DNA of 64,000 nt from Streptomyces sp. Je 1-332 (lineage in GTDB: Bacteria; Actinomycetota; Actinomycetes; Streptomycetales; Streptomycetaceae), in NCBI RefSeq assembly GCF_040730185.1, contig NZ_CP160402.1, positions 6,634,001 to 6,698,000 on the forward strand. The letters are read 5' to 3'. Of this stretch, positions 34,888 to 44,060 are shown piece after piece (the stretch's first letter is position 1; each line of letters starts with the position of its first letter). The translations under genes were made by a program, and so were the position numbers. Under the pieces are notes generated by a model. The model saw only the letters and a program-made list of their open reading frames with translations, was not told where the DNA came from and did not search any database.

Positions 34888-35430
34888 CTACGCCTCGACC
34901 CAGGTGCGGAGCGTGTCGCTGGTGTACTGGACTTCTTCCATCAGGCGGGTGGCCTCGATGACCAGGACGCCGTAGGGACGGGTGGCGTCGGCCAGCGGCA
35001 GCCCCTGGGCCTCGGCCTCCTCGGCGACCTCGCGGCGCCGTGCCTGAGCGTCGCGGGCCAGCCCGGCCAGACGTCGTGACTGCTGGGCCAGGGTCGTCTC
35101 GTCCAGGGTGCTCAACGCCAGGGCGAACTCCGAGACCGCTTCCAGGAAGGCCGCGTACCGGTCGAGGAAATGCGGTACTGGTAGTCGTTCTCCGCCTCCT
35201 GCCGCTGGTCGAGACTCCGCGTCAACGACGCCAGTTGGTGCAGGGTCCGCTCCAGAGCGTTCAGGACCGTGTCGTACCCCTGGAAGGTGAGGTGCCTCCG
35301 ATGGCGGCGCAGCAGCCGTCGGGGGTTGTACTGAACGCTCTCCTTCGCGGTGGCGACGCCCGCCCTGGCCTGAGTGATCAGGTCGTCGGTCTGGGCGGCC
35401 TGCTCGCGCCACCGTGCGGTAGCGCACGTT
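34888..35430 (-). pseudogene. FUSC/aromatic-acid-exporter-like C-terminal remnant, frameshifted
   Basis: Two stretches on the minus strand read as one helical domain. The upstream part (about 35170-35410) gives RWREQAAQTDDLITQARAGV, QYNPRRLLRRHRRHL and LNALERTLHQLASLTRSLDQ. Near 35170 the coding frame changes, and the rest reads PHFLDRYAAFLEAVSEFALA through LIEATRLMEEVQYTSDTLRT. That pattern resembles the cytoplasmic C-terminal half of FUSC-type exporters of Streptomyces. The membrane part is absent, and there is one frameshift. The family call is tentative. Confidence 0.4.
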
Positions 35431-35600
35431 CCTGATGGACGAATCGCTCGGTCACGGCGAGGATCAACTGCCGGTGCGCCGGGCGCGCCTGGCCCCGGGA
35501 ACGCCGGAATGGACAGGGCGGTCTGGCGCGGTCACCGGGTCGGTCGCGGCTGGTCGCCGAGTTCCTGCAGTTCGCGTCGCCGATCGGGTACACGTGGGAA

Positions 35601-35846
35601 ATGCACACTCACAGCCATACAGTCCTGGCCGCCTCCGGTGGCGCTTCGCTGCTCCTCATCCTCGTCGGCGTGGTTGTGGTCGTCGGCCTCCTCGCCATGT
35701 TCATCGCCGGAAAACGCCGCGCCGCCCGGCGCAGCCGAAGCGGCCCGCCCGCGCACGGAGCCAACCCCACCGGCGGCGAGGCCCAGCGCGGCTCCGCCTG
35801 GCAGACCCCCGATGACGACCCCGACCAGGGGAACCCTCACCGCTGA
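35601..35846 (+). CDS. small membrane protein, DUF6479-like
   Basis: 81 residues. One membrane helix (SLLLILVGVVVVVGLLAMFI) is followed by a basic stretch GKRRAARRSRS and a C-terminus ending SAWQTPDDDPDQGNPHR. The layout (helix, Arg-rich, then 'W.tp.ddp..GnP.R') matches DUF6479, small Streptomyces proteins of unknown role. The ribosome site (GTGGGAA) is weak. Confidence 0.6.
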   Translation: MHTHSHTVLAASGGASLLLILVGVVVVVGLLAMFIAGKRRAARRSRSGPPAHGANPTGGEAQRGSAWQTPDDDPDQGNPHR

Positions 35847-36094
35847 CCGGTGGGCTCCGTGTAGACGCCGGATCCCGGGGCACAGAGGGATGTGTTGCGG
35901 GGGCGGCAGAAGTCACTGGGGAGTGTCGGGCCGCCCCCGCCGCTTCCTCCTTCCGACCCTGCCTGTGGGGGAGGCGCCGGGCGGTGGCCGTGCGTATGCG
36001 CTTCCGCCATGTCCTGCCTACGGTGGTGATGTGGCCGGCTCGGGCGGGTGACCCGCACGAGGCCGAGCGGCACACTGACCGGAGGTAGATCCTG

Positions 36095-37279
36095 ATGCGA
36101 GCACTCACCTGGCACGGCAAGCGCGACGTCCGGGTGGAGACCGTCCCCGATCCCGTGCTGCGGGACCCGACCGACGTCATCGTGCGGGTGACTTCCACCG
36201 GTGTCTGTGGTTCGGACCTGCATCTGTACGAGGTCCTTGGGCCCTATCTCGACCCCGGCGACATCCTGGGGCACGAACCGATGGGGATCGTCGAGGAGGT
36301 CGGCGCCGGAGTCACCGAACTGTCGGCCGGTGACCGGGTGGTGGTGCCGTTCAACATCTCCTGCGGGCACTGCTTCATGTGTGACCGAGGCCTGCAATCG
36401 CAGTGCGAGACCACCCAGGTCAAGGAGCGCGGCACGGGTGCCTCGCTTTTCGGGTTCAGCAAGCTTTACGGGCAGGTGCCTGGCGGGCAGGCGGAACTGC
36501 TGCGGGTGCCGTTCGGCAACACCTTGCCGATCAAGGTGCCGGAGGGTCCCGCGGATGACCGGTTCGTGTTCCTGTCCGATGTGCTGCCCACCGCCTGGCA
36601 GGCGGTGGAGTACGCCGACATCCCGCCCGGCGGCACGGTGACCGTCCTGGGCCTTGGGCCGATCGGCGCCATGGCGGCGCGTATCGCGCTGCACCGGGGC
36701 GCGAGCCTCGTCGTGGGCGTGGACCTGGTGCCCGAGCGCCTGAGCCGCGCTCACGGCGACGGCGTCAAGGCCCTGGACCTGCGTCGCTATGGCAAGGACC
36801 TCGGCGACAAGATCCGGGACCTGACGGAGGGGCGGGGCACGGACGCCGTCATCGACGCCGTCGGGATGGAGGCACACGGCGCGCCCCTGGCCAAGGCGGC
36901 CCACTGGGGCGTGGGCCTGCTCCCGAACGCCGTGGCCGAGAAGCTCATGGACCGCGCCGGCATCGACCGGCTCAGCGCCCTCTACGCGGCGATCGACATC
37001 GTCCGCCGCGGAGGCACCGTCTCGGTGGTCGGTGTGTACGGCGGCGCGGTCGACCCGATGCCGCTCCTGACCATGTTCGACAAGCAGATTCAGCTCCGCA
37101 TGGGACAGGCCAACGTCAAGCACTGGGTGGACGACATCCTCCCGCTCCTCACCGACGAGGACCCCCTGGGAGTCGACGACTTCGCCACCCATCACATGTC
37201 CCTGGAAGACGGCCCCAAGGCGTACCAGATGTTCCAGGACAAGGAAGACGGCATGATCAAGACGCTGCTCAAGCCCTGA
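36095..37279 (+). CDS. zinc-dependent alcohol dehydrogenase family protein
   Basis: A 394-residue medium-chain dehydrogenase. The catalytic zinc ligands are in TGVCGSDLHLYE (Cys) and LGHEPMG (His, Glu). The structural zinc cluster has four cysteines in SCGHCFMCDRGLQSQC. The Rossmann motif is VTVLGLGPIGAMAARIAL. It matches the formaldehyde-dehydrogenase-like/threonine-dehydrogenase-like subgroup of Streptomyces (KVPEGPADDRFVFLSDVLPT). The ATG at 36095 has GGAGG 11 bp upstream. A 22-bp tandem repeat begins at its stop codon. Confidence 0.85.
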   Translation: MRALTWHGKRDVRVETVPDPVLRDPTDVIVRVTSTGVCGSDLHLYEVLGPYLDPGDILGHEPMGIVEEVGAGVTELSAGDRVVVPFNISCGHCFMCDRGLQSQCETTQVKERGTGASLFGFSKLYGQVPGGQAELLRVPFGNTLPIKVPEGPADDRFVFLSDVLPTAWQAVEYADIPPGGTVTVLGLGPIGAMAARIALHRGASLVVGVDLVPERLSRAHGDGVKALDLRRYGKDLGDKIRDLTEGRGTDAVIDAVGMEAHGAPLAKAAHWGVGLLPNAVAEKLMDRAGIDRLSALYAAIDIVRRGGTVSVVGVYGGAVDPMPLLTMFDKQIQLRMGQANVKHWVDDILPLLTDEDPLGVDDFATHHMSLEDGPKAYQMFQDKEDGMIKTLLKP

Positions 37280-37338
37280 CGGGGTGCCTGTTCCCAACGT
37301 ACGGGGTGCCTGTTCCTAACGTGGTGCCTGTTCCTAAG
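37279..37338 (+). repeat. 22-bp tandem repeat, 2.7 copies
   Basis: Two full units (37279-37300, 37301-37322) and one partial (37323-37338) share the core GGTGCCTGTTCC(T/C)AA. The first unit includes the last base of the dehydrogenase stop, and the last overlaps the end of the convergent small gene. Confidence 0.65.
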
Positions 37339-37531
37339 AGCGTGTCGTGAAGGGGCCGCTCGCGTAGGCGACCGGCTGGTCTTTCGCGCTGTGCCGGGCG
37401 TGCAGTGCGGCGCGGCCATGCTGCTTTTCGCGCCTTCCCTCGGCGCGCAGCGTCTCGTTGCGCAACACGATGCCGTCCACCTCCTTCTTGCGCCCGGCGA
37501 TCTGTTTGATCACTGCTTTCACCCAAGTCAT
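37334..37531 (-). CDS. small CsbD-like protein
   Basis: 65 residues from the ATG at 37531, with AAGGG upstream; a GTG three codons earlier is possible. The sequence MTWVKAVIKQIAGRKKEVDG, then VLRNETLRAEGRREKQHGRA, follows the CsbD layout (G..KE..G....ne.l.aEG...q..Gka). CsbD-like proteins are small, hydrophilic and stress-induced. The lower half is less typical. A plausible but modest match. Confidence 0.5.
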   Translation of the reverse strand: MTWVKAVIKQIAGRKKEVDGIVLRNETLRAEGRREKQHGRAALHARHSAKDQPVAYASGPFTTRS

Positions 37532-37667
37532 GCCCGCCACCCTTCTGCTCGGCGTCCTTCGCCCACCCCAGGGTCCCCGGTAGTGACGCGTTCACGCGGG
37601 ACGTTGGTCCCCCAGTTGGCGGGACCTCGTACTTCGGGACCTCCTACTTCGGGACCTCCTACGGCGC

Positions 37668-38939
37668 TCAGGACACCGGACAGGCGTCCGGGCCCGATGC
37701 GGAGAGCGTGGCGAGGACGCAGTAGCCCGTCCTGGGGTAGTAATCGCCCATCACCTGGGCTGTGCGACCGGAGTCGCTGCCCGTGGGCACCTGTTGAATC
37801 GCTTCGGCGAAACCGGTGGCGGCGAGCATGTTGCGCAGGATCAGCACGTGCTTCGCTGTCGGTGTCGCCGCGGACAGGGGGACGAAGGTGACGCCCGGGA
37901 CGGCATCGATGGTCGCGCGCTGCGCCTCCGTGCCGACGACGTACGTGTACGTCCCGTCCGCTGAGAGACGGGTGTCGGTGTCCGTGCGGCAGCCGGGATC
38001 CACTGTGCCGTCGGGGAGGGGGTTGGCGACCACCTCACCGGGCCCCCACCACAGGTTGTTGCACATCGACCAGTACCGCACCTGGGCTTTGGGGTCGGGC
38101 CATGGCCGCGCGCGGTCACCGGTGGTCGAGGCGGGGGCCTTGCCGCGGACGATGAGCACCTGCCCTGCGGGCGGGGCGTCGAAGCCGGCGGAGACGTAGG
38201 CGTTGTCGGGGTTGGGGTACAGCCCCGACCCGCCCTGGCGGGCGAAGGCCGGGCGGGCCGGGGTGCCGGAGAGGTCGGGAGCGGAGACTCGCGGGGCGTC
38301 CGGGGTCTTCGCGGTGTCCGCGGTGGCGGTAGGGGCCGTAGGGGCCGTAGGGGCGGAGGTCAGGGCGTCGGCGCAGGTGGCGACGTGGACGCGGTGGCCG
38401 TTGCGGTGGAAGGTGACCTTCGGCAGCCGGATCTTCCCGTCGGGCAGGTACACCCGGAAGATGACGGTCCCTTCGGCGCCGTCGGGTGTTCCCGCGGGCG
38501 AGAGCGGCAGCGTGTTGTGCCCGGCGTCGGCCCGGTCCGTGACGGTGACGGAGAACTTGCCGCCTGCGCGGCTGTGTTCACGGTAGGGGTTGTGACTGCC
38601 CCGGTCGGGCGCGATCTGGTGGTCGCCCAGGACGGAGGGCTCTGCATCGGGGCCGGTGAAGCTGTCGCGGGCCGCGTCGTAGGAGGCGAACGACATGTAG
38701 CGAGCGTCCGGGTAGCGCCCGTCGAGGGTGATGGTGAGGCCGTCCTGCACGGTGTGGTGGAGCAGCCAGTACTGGGAGTTGGTGTCGGGGTAGGCGACGT
38801 TGGATGTCCGGTAGCCGAGCGGATGCCAGGCGCAGTCGGGCGTGGTGGGCACCGAAGGGTCGGCTCGCGCGGCGCTCGCGGGCGCGCCCGTCGTCAGGGC
38901 GAGAACGGCGGCGAGCAGTAGGGGCTTCCAGGACCTCAT
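37668..38939 (-). CDS. secreted protein of unknown function
   Basis: 423 residues with a cleavable signal peptide (MRSWKPLLLAAVLALTTGAP, then ASAARA). The mature part is beta-rich: YWLLHHTVQDGLTITLDGRY, PDARYMSFASYDAARDSFTG, GTVIFRVYLPDGKIRLPKVT, QVRYWSMCNNLWWGPGEVVA, GTYTYVVGTEAQR. The 'rYPdaRYmSf..yd' and 'yw..c' blocks recall DUF1214-like secreted proteins, though not firmly. A low-complexity APTAPTAPTATADTA linker lies near the middle. The ATG at 38939 has GAAAGGA upstream. Confidence 0.6.
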   Translation of the reverse strand: MRSWKPLLLAAVLALTTGAPASAARADPSVPTTPDCAWHPLGYRTSNVAYPDTNSQYWLLHHTVQDGLTITLDGRYPDARYMSFASYDAARDSFTGPDAEPSVLGDHQIAPDRGSHNPYREHSRAGGKFSVTVTDRADAGHNTLPLSPAGTPDGAEGTVIFRVYLPDGKIRLPKVTFHRNGHRVHVATCADALTSAPTAPTAPTATADTAKTPDAPRVSAPDLSGTPARPAFARQGGSGLYPNPDNAYVSAGFDAPPAGQVLIVRGKAPASTTGDRARPWPDPKAQVRYWSMCNNLWWGPGEVVANPLPDGTVDPGCRTDTDTRLSADGTYTYVVGTEAQRATIDAVPGVTFVPLSAATPTAKHVLILRNMLAATGFAEAIQQVPTGSDSGRTAQVMGDYYPRTGYCVLATLSASGPDACPVS

Positions 38940-38977
38940 GCGGGTGTCCTTTCCGGCAGGGGGTGAACCGTCGGCTG

Positions 38978-40330
38978 TCATGCGGTCGCGGCACCGTTCA
39001 GCCAGGCGCCCGCGGCCGTGAGCAGATGGCGCACCCCGGCGGCGACGGCGTGGCGGTCGGAAGGCGCGTAGCGCGGGGAGTGGTTCATGACGGTGCCCGG
39101 CGGGAGCGCGCCGCGTTCCAGGGCGGCGACGGCCTCGGCGTCGAAGTCGGCCGGGTCGGCGCCGCCGAAGTGGAACATGACCGACGGGCAGTCGGCGGCC
39201 GCCGCGAACCGGCCGAAGTCCTCGCTGGCCGACAGCGGATCGCGCAGTACGTGGCTCATCGTCCCGTCGGCGTCAAGGGCTCTCAGGACGCGTTCGGTGG
39301 CGTCCGCGTCGTTGACCGTCGTGCGGAAGGAGTCGTAGGTACTGATGTCCGGCTCCCGGCCGGCGCCCTGGGCCTCCGCTTCCGCGCGGACGATGCGGCG
39401 CAGGTCGGTCAGTACGGACTCGCGGGTTCGTTCGTCGAAGGTCCGCAGGCTGCACAGGAGTTGGGCCGTCTCGGGGATGACGTTGGCGACGGTTCCGGAG
39501 TGCAGTGCGCCGACCGTGAGGAGAGGCGAGGGCGACAGGGGCGCGAGCCGGGCAGACAGCGTCTGCAGCCGCATCACCACGGCCGCCGCCATGACGATCG
39601 GATCGACGGCGAGGTGCGGTGCGGAGGCGTGCGCGCCCGACCCGTACAGGGTGACGCGGATGCTGTCCGCCGCGGCCATGACGATGCCCGGCCTGGTGAC
39701 CACCAGACCGGCGGGCAGGGGCCCCACATGCTGGCCGAGCACCACAGTCGGGCGGGGAAAGCGGTCGAGGACGCCGGCGTCCAGCATGGCCTGCGCACCG
39801 CGGCCCACCTCCTCGGCGGGCTGGAAGACGGCCACCACCGTCCCCTGCCACGCTTCGGGATACGCGGCGAGCTGCCGGCAGGCTCCGAGGAGCGCGGCCA
39901 CGTGCACGTCATGGCCGCACGCGTGCATGCGGCCCGCCTCGACGGAGGCGTAGGGCAGACCGGTCTCCTCGTGCACGGGCAGCGCGTCCATGTCCGCCCT
40001 CAGCCATACGACGGGCCCGTCGCCGTTGCGCAGGACGGCCACCACCCCGGTGCGGCCCACCTGTCGCGTGACCTCCCAGCCTCCGATGCGGCCCAGTTCG
40101 GACACGACGGTGGCCGCGGTGCGGTGCTCCTCGAAGGCGAGTTCGGGGTGGGCGTGCAGGTCTCGGTAGACGTCCTCCCAGTGCGGGAGGTGGGCAGGGA
40201 GGTCAGCCGTGAGGGCGGTGGGGGTGGCCGGCGTGGCCGGGGCGCTCGGGGCGCCCAGGGCGCTCGGGGTGCCCCGAGCGCCCCGAGCGCTCGGAGCGTT
40301 CTCAAGCGGAGTGGTGGGCTGCGGACGCAT
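38978..40330 (-). CDS. M20 family metallopeptidase/amidohydrolase
   Basis: 450 residues. The M20 dizinc motifs are visible: RDLHAHPELAFEEHRTA, VWLRADMDALPVHEETG, MHACGHDVHVAALLG, FQPAEEVGRGAQAML with the general-base Glu pair, and LSASEDFGRF near the C-terminus. This subfamily (N-acyl-amino-acid hydrolases, IAA-amino-acid-hydrolase-like) deacylates or hydrolyses amides. About 45 N-terminal residues are a low-complexity Ala/Pro/Gly/Ser stretch from a GCGCTCGGGG-rich repeat. The start lies inside the end of the upstream MFS gene (29-bp overlap), so transporter and hydrolase form one operon. Confidence 0.85.
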   Translation of the reverse strand: MRPQPTTPLENAPSARGARGTPSALGAPSAPATPATPTALTADLPAHLPHWEDVYRDLHAHPELAFEEHRTAATVVSELGRIGGWEVTRQVGRTGVVAVLRNGDGPVVWLRADMDALPVHEETGLPYASVEAGRMHACGHDVHVAALLGACRQLAAYPEAWQGTVVAVFQPAEEVGRGAQAMLDAGVLDRFPRPTVVLGQHVGPLPAGLVVTRPGIVMAAADSIRVTLYGSGAHASAPHLAVDPIVMAAAVVMRLQTLSARLAPLSPSPLLTVGALHSGTVANVIPETAQLLCSLRTFDERTRESVLTDLRRIVRAEAEAQGAGREPDISTYDSFRTTVNDADATERVLRALDADGTMSHVLRDPLSASEDFGRFAAAADCPSVMFHFGGADPADFDAEAVAALERGALPPGTVMNHSPRYAPSDRHAVAAGVRHLLTAAGAWLNGAATA

Positions 40331-41564
40331 CGCTGTCGTCCTCCTTCGTACGGGTGTCGCCGATGACGGCGCGCAGGCGCGCCAGGAACTGGGGGGAGGT
40401 CTGGGGGACGCTGAGCACGGCGGCGACGGCGAGGGCGGGGCCGAGAGCCAGCGACCAGAAGGCGAGTCGGTAGGAGTAGGTGTCGACCACGTGCCCGAAG
40501 AGGGCCGGGACCACGATCCCGGAGAGCTGCCCGCCGAAAAGGATGATGCCGGAGGCGGCGCCCGTCAGACCCGGCGGCAGACTGCGCAGGGGCACGGAGA
40601 AACAGGGCATGTAGCACAGACCGATCACCCCGCTGATGAGGGTGGCCACGACCACGAACCCCGCCGACGAGGTGGTGAGCGGCAGCACGACGAGCAGGAC
40701 CGCGGCGGCAGCCATGGCCGGTACGACGATGCGTCCCGGCCGGCCCTCGAACCGGTCGGACAGGCGCCCGCCGACGACAGCGGTGACCGCCGCGACCAGC
40801 GTCGGCGCCAGCGAGACCAGGCCCGCGTCGGCCACCTCCAGACCGCGCTCCTCCATCAGGTAGGAGGCACTCCAGCTGTTGAGCCCCCAGACCACGGTGT
40901 CGTAGCCGAAGAACATCAACGCGAACCCCCAGATCACCGGGGATCTCAGGAGGGAGGACGCGGCACCTTCGGCCCGTTCGAGGGCAGGGCCCGTCAGGGC
41001 GGCCGGGAGGGGCTCGGGCATGCGGCGGCGAATGGCGATCACGACCGCGAGGCCCAGCACGGACACTGCGGTGAACATCACGCGCCAGTCGAAGTGCGCG
41101 AGCAGCAGCCCGCCCAGCACGGCGGCCAGCAGGCCGCCGACCGCGTTCGAACTCTGGATCCAGCCGTTGGCGGTGAGCCGCTGTCCGGGGAGGCTGCGAC
41201 GGCTGAGCGTGTCGATCGCCGCTGCCGGGAACAGACCCTGGGCCACACCGAAGAGGCAGCGGAACACCAGCAGCGCGGCGAAGGACCAGGCGACCGCGGT
41301 GAGGCCGGTGAAGAGCGACCACAGGACCAGCGCCACGCACATCACACGGACACCGCCGAAGCGGCCCGCGATCAGTCCCGCGGGAATCTGGGTCAGCGCG
41401 TACGTGACGAAGAACGCGGAGAGAATCAGGCCGCGTTCGCCGTGCGTCAGGCCGAAGGTCTCCCCGATCGACGGCAGGGCCAGGTTGATGACCTGCCGGT
41501 CGATGTAGTCGACGGCCCAGGCGACGAAGAGCAGGACAGCGGTGGACCGGGTCGTTCTGTGCAT
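40302..41564 (-). CDS. MFS transporter
   Basis: 420 residues, twelve membrane segments. It has the anion:cation-symporter look: VAWAVDYIDRQVINLALPSI in helix 1, GLIAGRFGGVRV as the loop 2-3 motif A, and FGVAQGLFPAAAIDTLSRRS. The ATG at 41564 follows GGGAGGGAA, whereas the longer open frame to 41819 is Pro/Arg-rich. It probably imports an organic acid or acylated amino acid for the overlapping M20 hydrolase. An Lrp-type regulator is divergently oriented 330 bp away. Confidence 0.85.
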   Translation of the reverse strand: MHRTTRSTAVLLFVAWAVDYIDRQVINLALPSIGETFGLTHGERGLILSAFFVTYALTQIPAGLIAGRFGGVRVMCVALVLWSLFTGLTAVAWSFAALLVFRCLFGVAQGLFPAAAIDTLSRRSLPGQRLTANGWIQSSNAVGGLLAAVLGGLLLAHFDWRVMFTAVSVLGLAVVIAIRRRMPEPLPAALTGPALERAEGAASSLLRSPVIWGFALMFFGYDTVVWGLNSWSASYLMEERGLEVADAGLVSLAPTLVAAVTAVVGGRLSDRFEGRPGRIVVPAMAAAAVLLVVLPLTTSSAGFVVVATLISGVIGLCYMPCFSVPLRSLPPGLTGAASGIILFGGQLSGIVVPALFGHVVDTYSYRLAFWSLALGPALAVAAVLSVPQTSPQFLARLRAVIGDTRTKEDDSDASAAHHSA

Positions 41565-41897
41565 GGGTGGTTCCCTCCCGCTCCGCGAGGTGAGGCGTGG
41601 CCGACACCTTGCCCCGCGGGCCGATCGGCACCGCCGTAACGCCGGAATCCGTCGCCGGAGCTCCGGTGTCGCCGTAAATCGTCGGCGCGGGGGCGCGGGG
41701 GCGCGGGGGCCCGGGGGCCCTATGGAGCGGTCGACGGCCGTGCTCCGCGGAGGCTTCTGTTCCGCCGTCGGCATTGACAGGGTGATCGGCACGGGCAGGA
41801 TGAGACGCGTGCCGCCCATCGCTACCGTCTCGCCCCGCCCTCAGAACCGCATGACGTCGAGGGGCCGGTCACCGAACTCACGGAAGTCGACCTGGCG

Positions 41898-42971
41898 TTG
41901 ATCGAGGCGCTGCAGTTGCAGCCCCGGGCGCCGTGGTCGCGGATCGCCACGGTCATCGGCATCGACGCCACCACCGCGGCGCGCCGCTGGCGGCGCCTGA
42001 CCGCCAGTGGCACGGCTTGGATGACGGCCTATCCGACGCACCACGCCACGGTCGTCGGCTACGTGGACGTGGCCTGCGAGGCGAACGCGGTGGAACCCCT
42101 GACCTCGCGCATACGCCACTGGGGACCGGTGTTCAGCCTCGAACGGACCACGGGGGACCACCAGTTGTTCCTGTCGGTCGCCGCCCGCGATCTGCCCGCG
42201 CTGGACGACCTCGTCACCCGGCGGCTCGGCGGCCTGCCCGGGGTGCGCTCGGTGCGGCTGAGCATCTGCACCGAGGTGCACGGGGAGGGCAGCGGATGGC
42301 TGGTGCACACACTCAACGACCGGCAGCGTTCCGACCTGACGCGCGGCGAGCGGCGTGCCCGGCCGCGGCCGGGCACCGGGCCGTTCGAGAGCGACCGCAG
42401 GCTGCTGCTGGCCCTCGGCGTCGACGCCCGCCGCGGCCACACCGAGCTGGCGCGGGAGTGCGGGCTGAGCGAGGCCACGATACGCCGCCGACTGCGGCGT
42501 ATGACCGGCCACGGTGAGGTCTACTTCCGCTGCGACCTCACCCAGCAACTGGCCGGCTGGCCGGTCATCGCCACCTTCCGTATCGCGGCTCCCGGGCCCG
42601 GCGCGGACGCGGTGGCTCGCACGCTGGCGGCACTGCCCGAGACACGGGTGTGCTCCACCGTCACCGGGGCGGACAACCTCCTGCTGTCGGTATGGCTGCG
42701 TTCCCCCTCGGACTGCGCCGCGCTGGAGGAGCGCATCCTGCAACGCCATCCGGATGTCAGGGTGAGCGCCCGCAACATCACCCTGCACACCGCCAAACGC
42801 ATGGGACGGCTGCTGGACCGACGGGGCCGCGCCCAAGCCCACGTGGCGATCACCGCGGCACCGGAAGGTCTGGTACCGCATGACGTGAGGCGGCCCGAGA
42901 GGTCTTCCACCTGGCCGAACAGCCACAGCCAGGACCCCGCTCACAGGGGCTGTGCGGCTCCTGCCGACTAG
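41898..42971 (+). CDS. Lrp/AsnC-type transcriptional regulator (duplicated)
   Basis: About 357 residues with two Lrp-like units. Helix-turn-helix regions lie at the start (LQPRAPWSRIATVIGIDATT) and in the middle (GHTELARECGLSEATIRRRL), each followed by a RAM-like ligand domain (YVDVACEANAVEPLTSRIRH; VIATFRIAAPGPGADAVART). Full-length relatives begin a few residues earlier, and VTELTEVDLA is indeed readable upstream. That part has no ATG, GTG or TTG before the TGA at 41775, so I mark the TTG at 41898. An ATG at 41800 would fit if one indel were corrected. Likely regulator of the divergent MFS-M20 operon. Confidence 0.7.
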   Translation: MIEALQLQPRAPWSRIATVIGIDATTAARRWRRLTASGTAWMTAYPTHHATVVGYVDVACEANAVEPLTSRIRHWGPVFSLERTTGDHQLFLSVAARDLPALDDLVTRRLGGLPGVRSVRLSICTEVHGEGSGWLVHTLNDRQRSDLTRGERRARPRPGTGPFESDRRLLLALGVDARRGHTELARECGLSEATIRRRLRRMTGHGEVYFRCDLTQQLAGWPVIATFRIAAPGPGADAVARTLAALPETRVCSTVTGADNLLLSVWLRSPSDCAALEERILQRHPDVRVSARNITLHTAKRMGRLLDRRGRAQAHVAITAAPEGLVPHDVRRPERSSTWPNSHSQDPAHRGCAAPAD

Positions 42972-43335
42972 GTGCTGCTCATGCGGATGCGGCGTCTGTC
43001 AGCGTATCGAGTGGCCGCCGTGAGTAGCGCTGTTGCTCGGCTACCTGTTGCGAATCGGTCGCGAACGATCGCCTGTGTCAGTTCCATGATGCCCGAGGGC
43101 TGGGACTGAGCATGCTCTCTGTTTCCCGGTGGGAATGCTGTGGCGGGCGGGAGGATTGGTGGGTGCTGTCCCGGGGCTGGGGTCTGACTCCTGACATCTC
43201 TGACCGTAGCGCTGCCTCTCGGCACGCATTGCCCCTGCTGGCGCGCACTCATCCTGAGCCACGAACGTATCAGTGGTGACGTCATGGCACCGTGGCCCTA
43301 CATCTCTCGCCGGCACCGGAGGAGGCAGCACCATC
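42972..43335. other. 364-bp intergenic region
   Basis: No convincing gene. The sequence is less GC-rich than its surroundings, and short open frames on the minus strand lack coding bias. No repeat was recognised. Confidence 0.35.
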
Positions 43336-43932
43336 GTGGACGTGCAGCGCATGATGAACGGATTGATGCAGGCCGGGTCGCAGGGCGAGAGCGAATACAC
43401 GGTGCGACCGCACTTCATCAGCACGAAGACGTTCGCGGCCTTCGCCTATGTCGCCGACCAGCTGGGCTACCGCTATGTGGGCCATGCGCCCGGCACCGGC
43501 GCCACGAACAATCCGTACTTCTCTTTCCAGCGGACCCCGGATGCTCGCGAGCGAGCCATGGCAGCCGTCGCCGCCCACCCCGGCATGCTGCACGGCGGGC
43601 CGCTGCCCGGGATGCGGCCGGGCGGCGGGCTGCGGCCGTTGCCCGAGGTCCAGCCCGAAGTCGACCTGCTGCACTCGCAGATGACCTTTGACGCCTGCAG
43701 CCGCTACAGCCGACGCGTACTGGGCAATCTCCTGATCCTGCTGATCATGGGAGCTGTCTTTCTTGCTTTCCGCGGCTACACGGTTGACCGTGTGCTCGTC
43801 GCCGGAGGGGCCTGGCTGGCGCTCTTCGCGCTCTATCTCATCGGTCTCGCGGTCACCCGCCGCAGGCGAGCCACCCATCTCGCGCGGTTGAACAGGGCAG
43901 GCGTGGAGTGGCCTCCACGCCGGACGCGGTGA
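43336..43932 (+). CDS. membrane protein of unknown function
   Basis: 198 residues from the GTG at 43336, which has a clear GGAGG. The N-terminal half is soluble (HFISTKTFAAFAYVADQLGY, then NPYFSFQRTPDARERAMAAV) and followed by a Gly/Pro/Met-rich linker. Two membrane helices (NLLILLIMGAVFLAF and VAGGAWLALFALYLIGLAV) and a basic C-terminus RRRRATHLARLNR end it. No family recognised. Confidence 0.6.
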   Translation: MDVQRMMNGLMQAGSQGESEYTVRPHFISTKTFAAFAYVADQLGYRYVGHAPGTGATNNPYFSFQRTPDARERAMAAVAAHPGMLHGGPLPGMRPGGGLRPLPEVQPEVDLLHSQMTFDACSRYSRRVLGNLLILLIMGAVFLAFRGYTVDRVLVAGGAWLALFALYLIGLAVTRRRRATHLARLNRAGVEWPPRRTR

Positions 43933-44060
43933 GAACCCGCCAACTCTACTTTTCGGCGCCGGAGTTCTTCTTCAGCTCGTCGTGGAGCTTCTGATCCAGC
44001 TTCTCGAATTCCTCGGACGCCTTGTTGGCGAACCGCCCAGGGGCGTTGGCCCGCTCCAGC

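Noticed and set aside
40260..40281. GCGCTCGGGG-TG-CCCCGAGCGC hairpin
   Set aside because: It lies inside the coding start of the M20 gene and comes from the low-complexity Ala/Gly/Pro repeat; no regulatory role can be supported.
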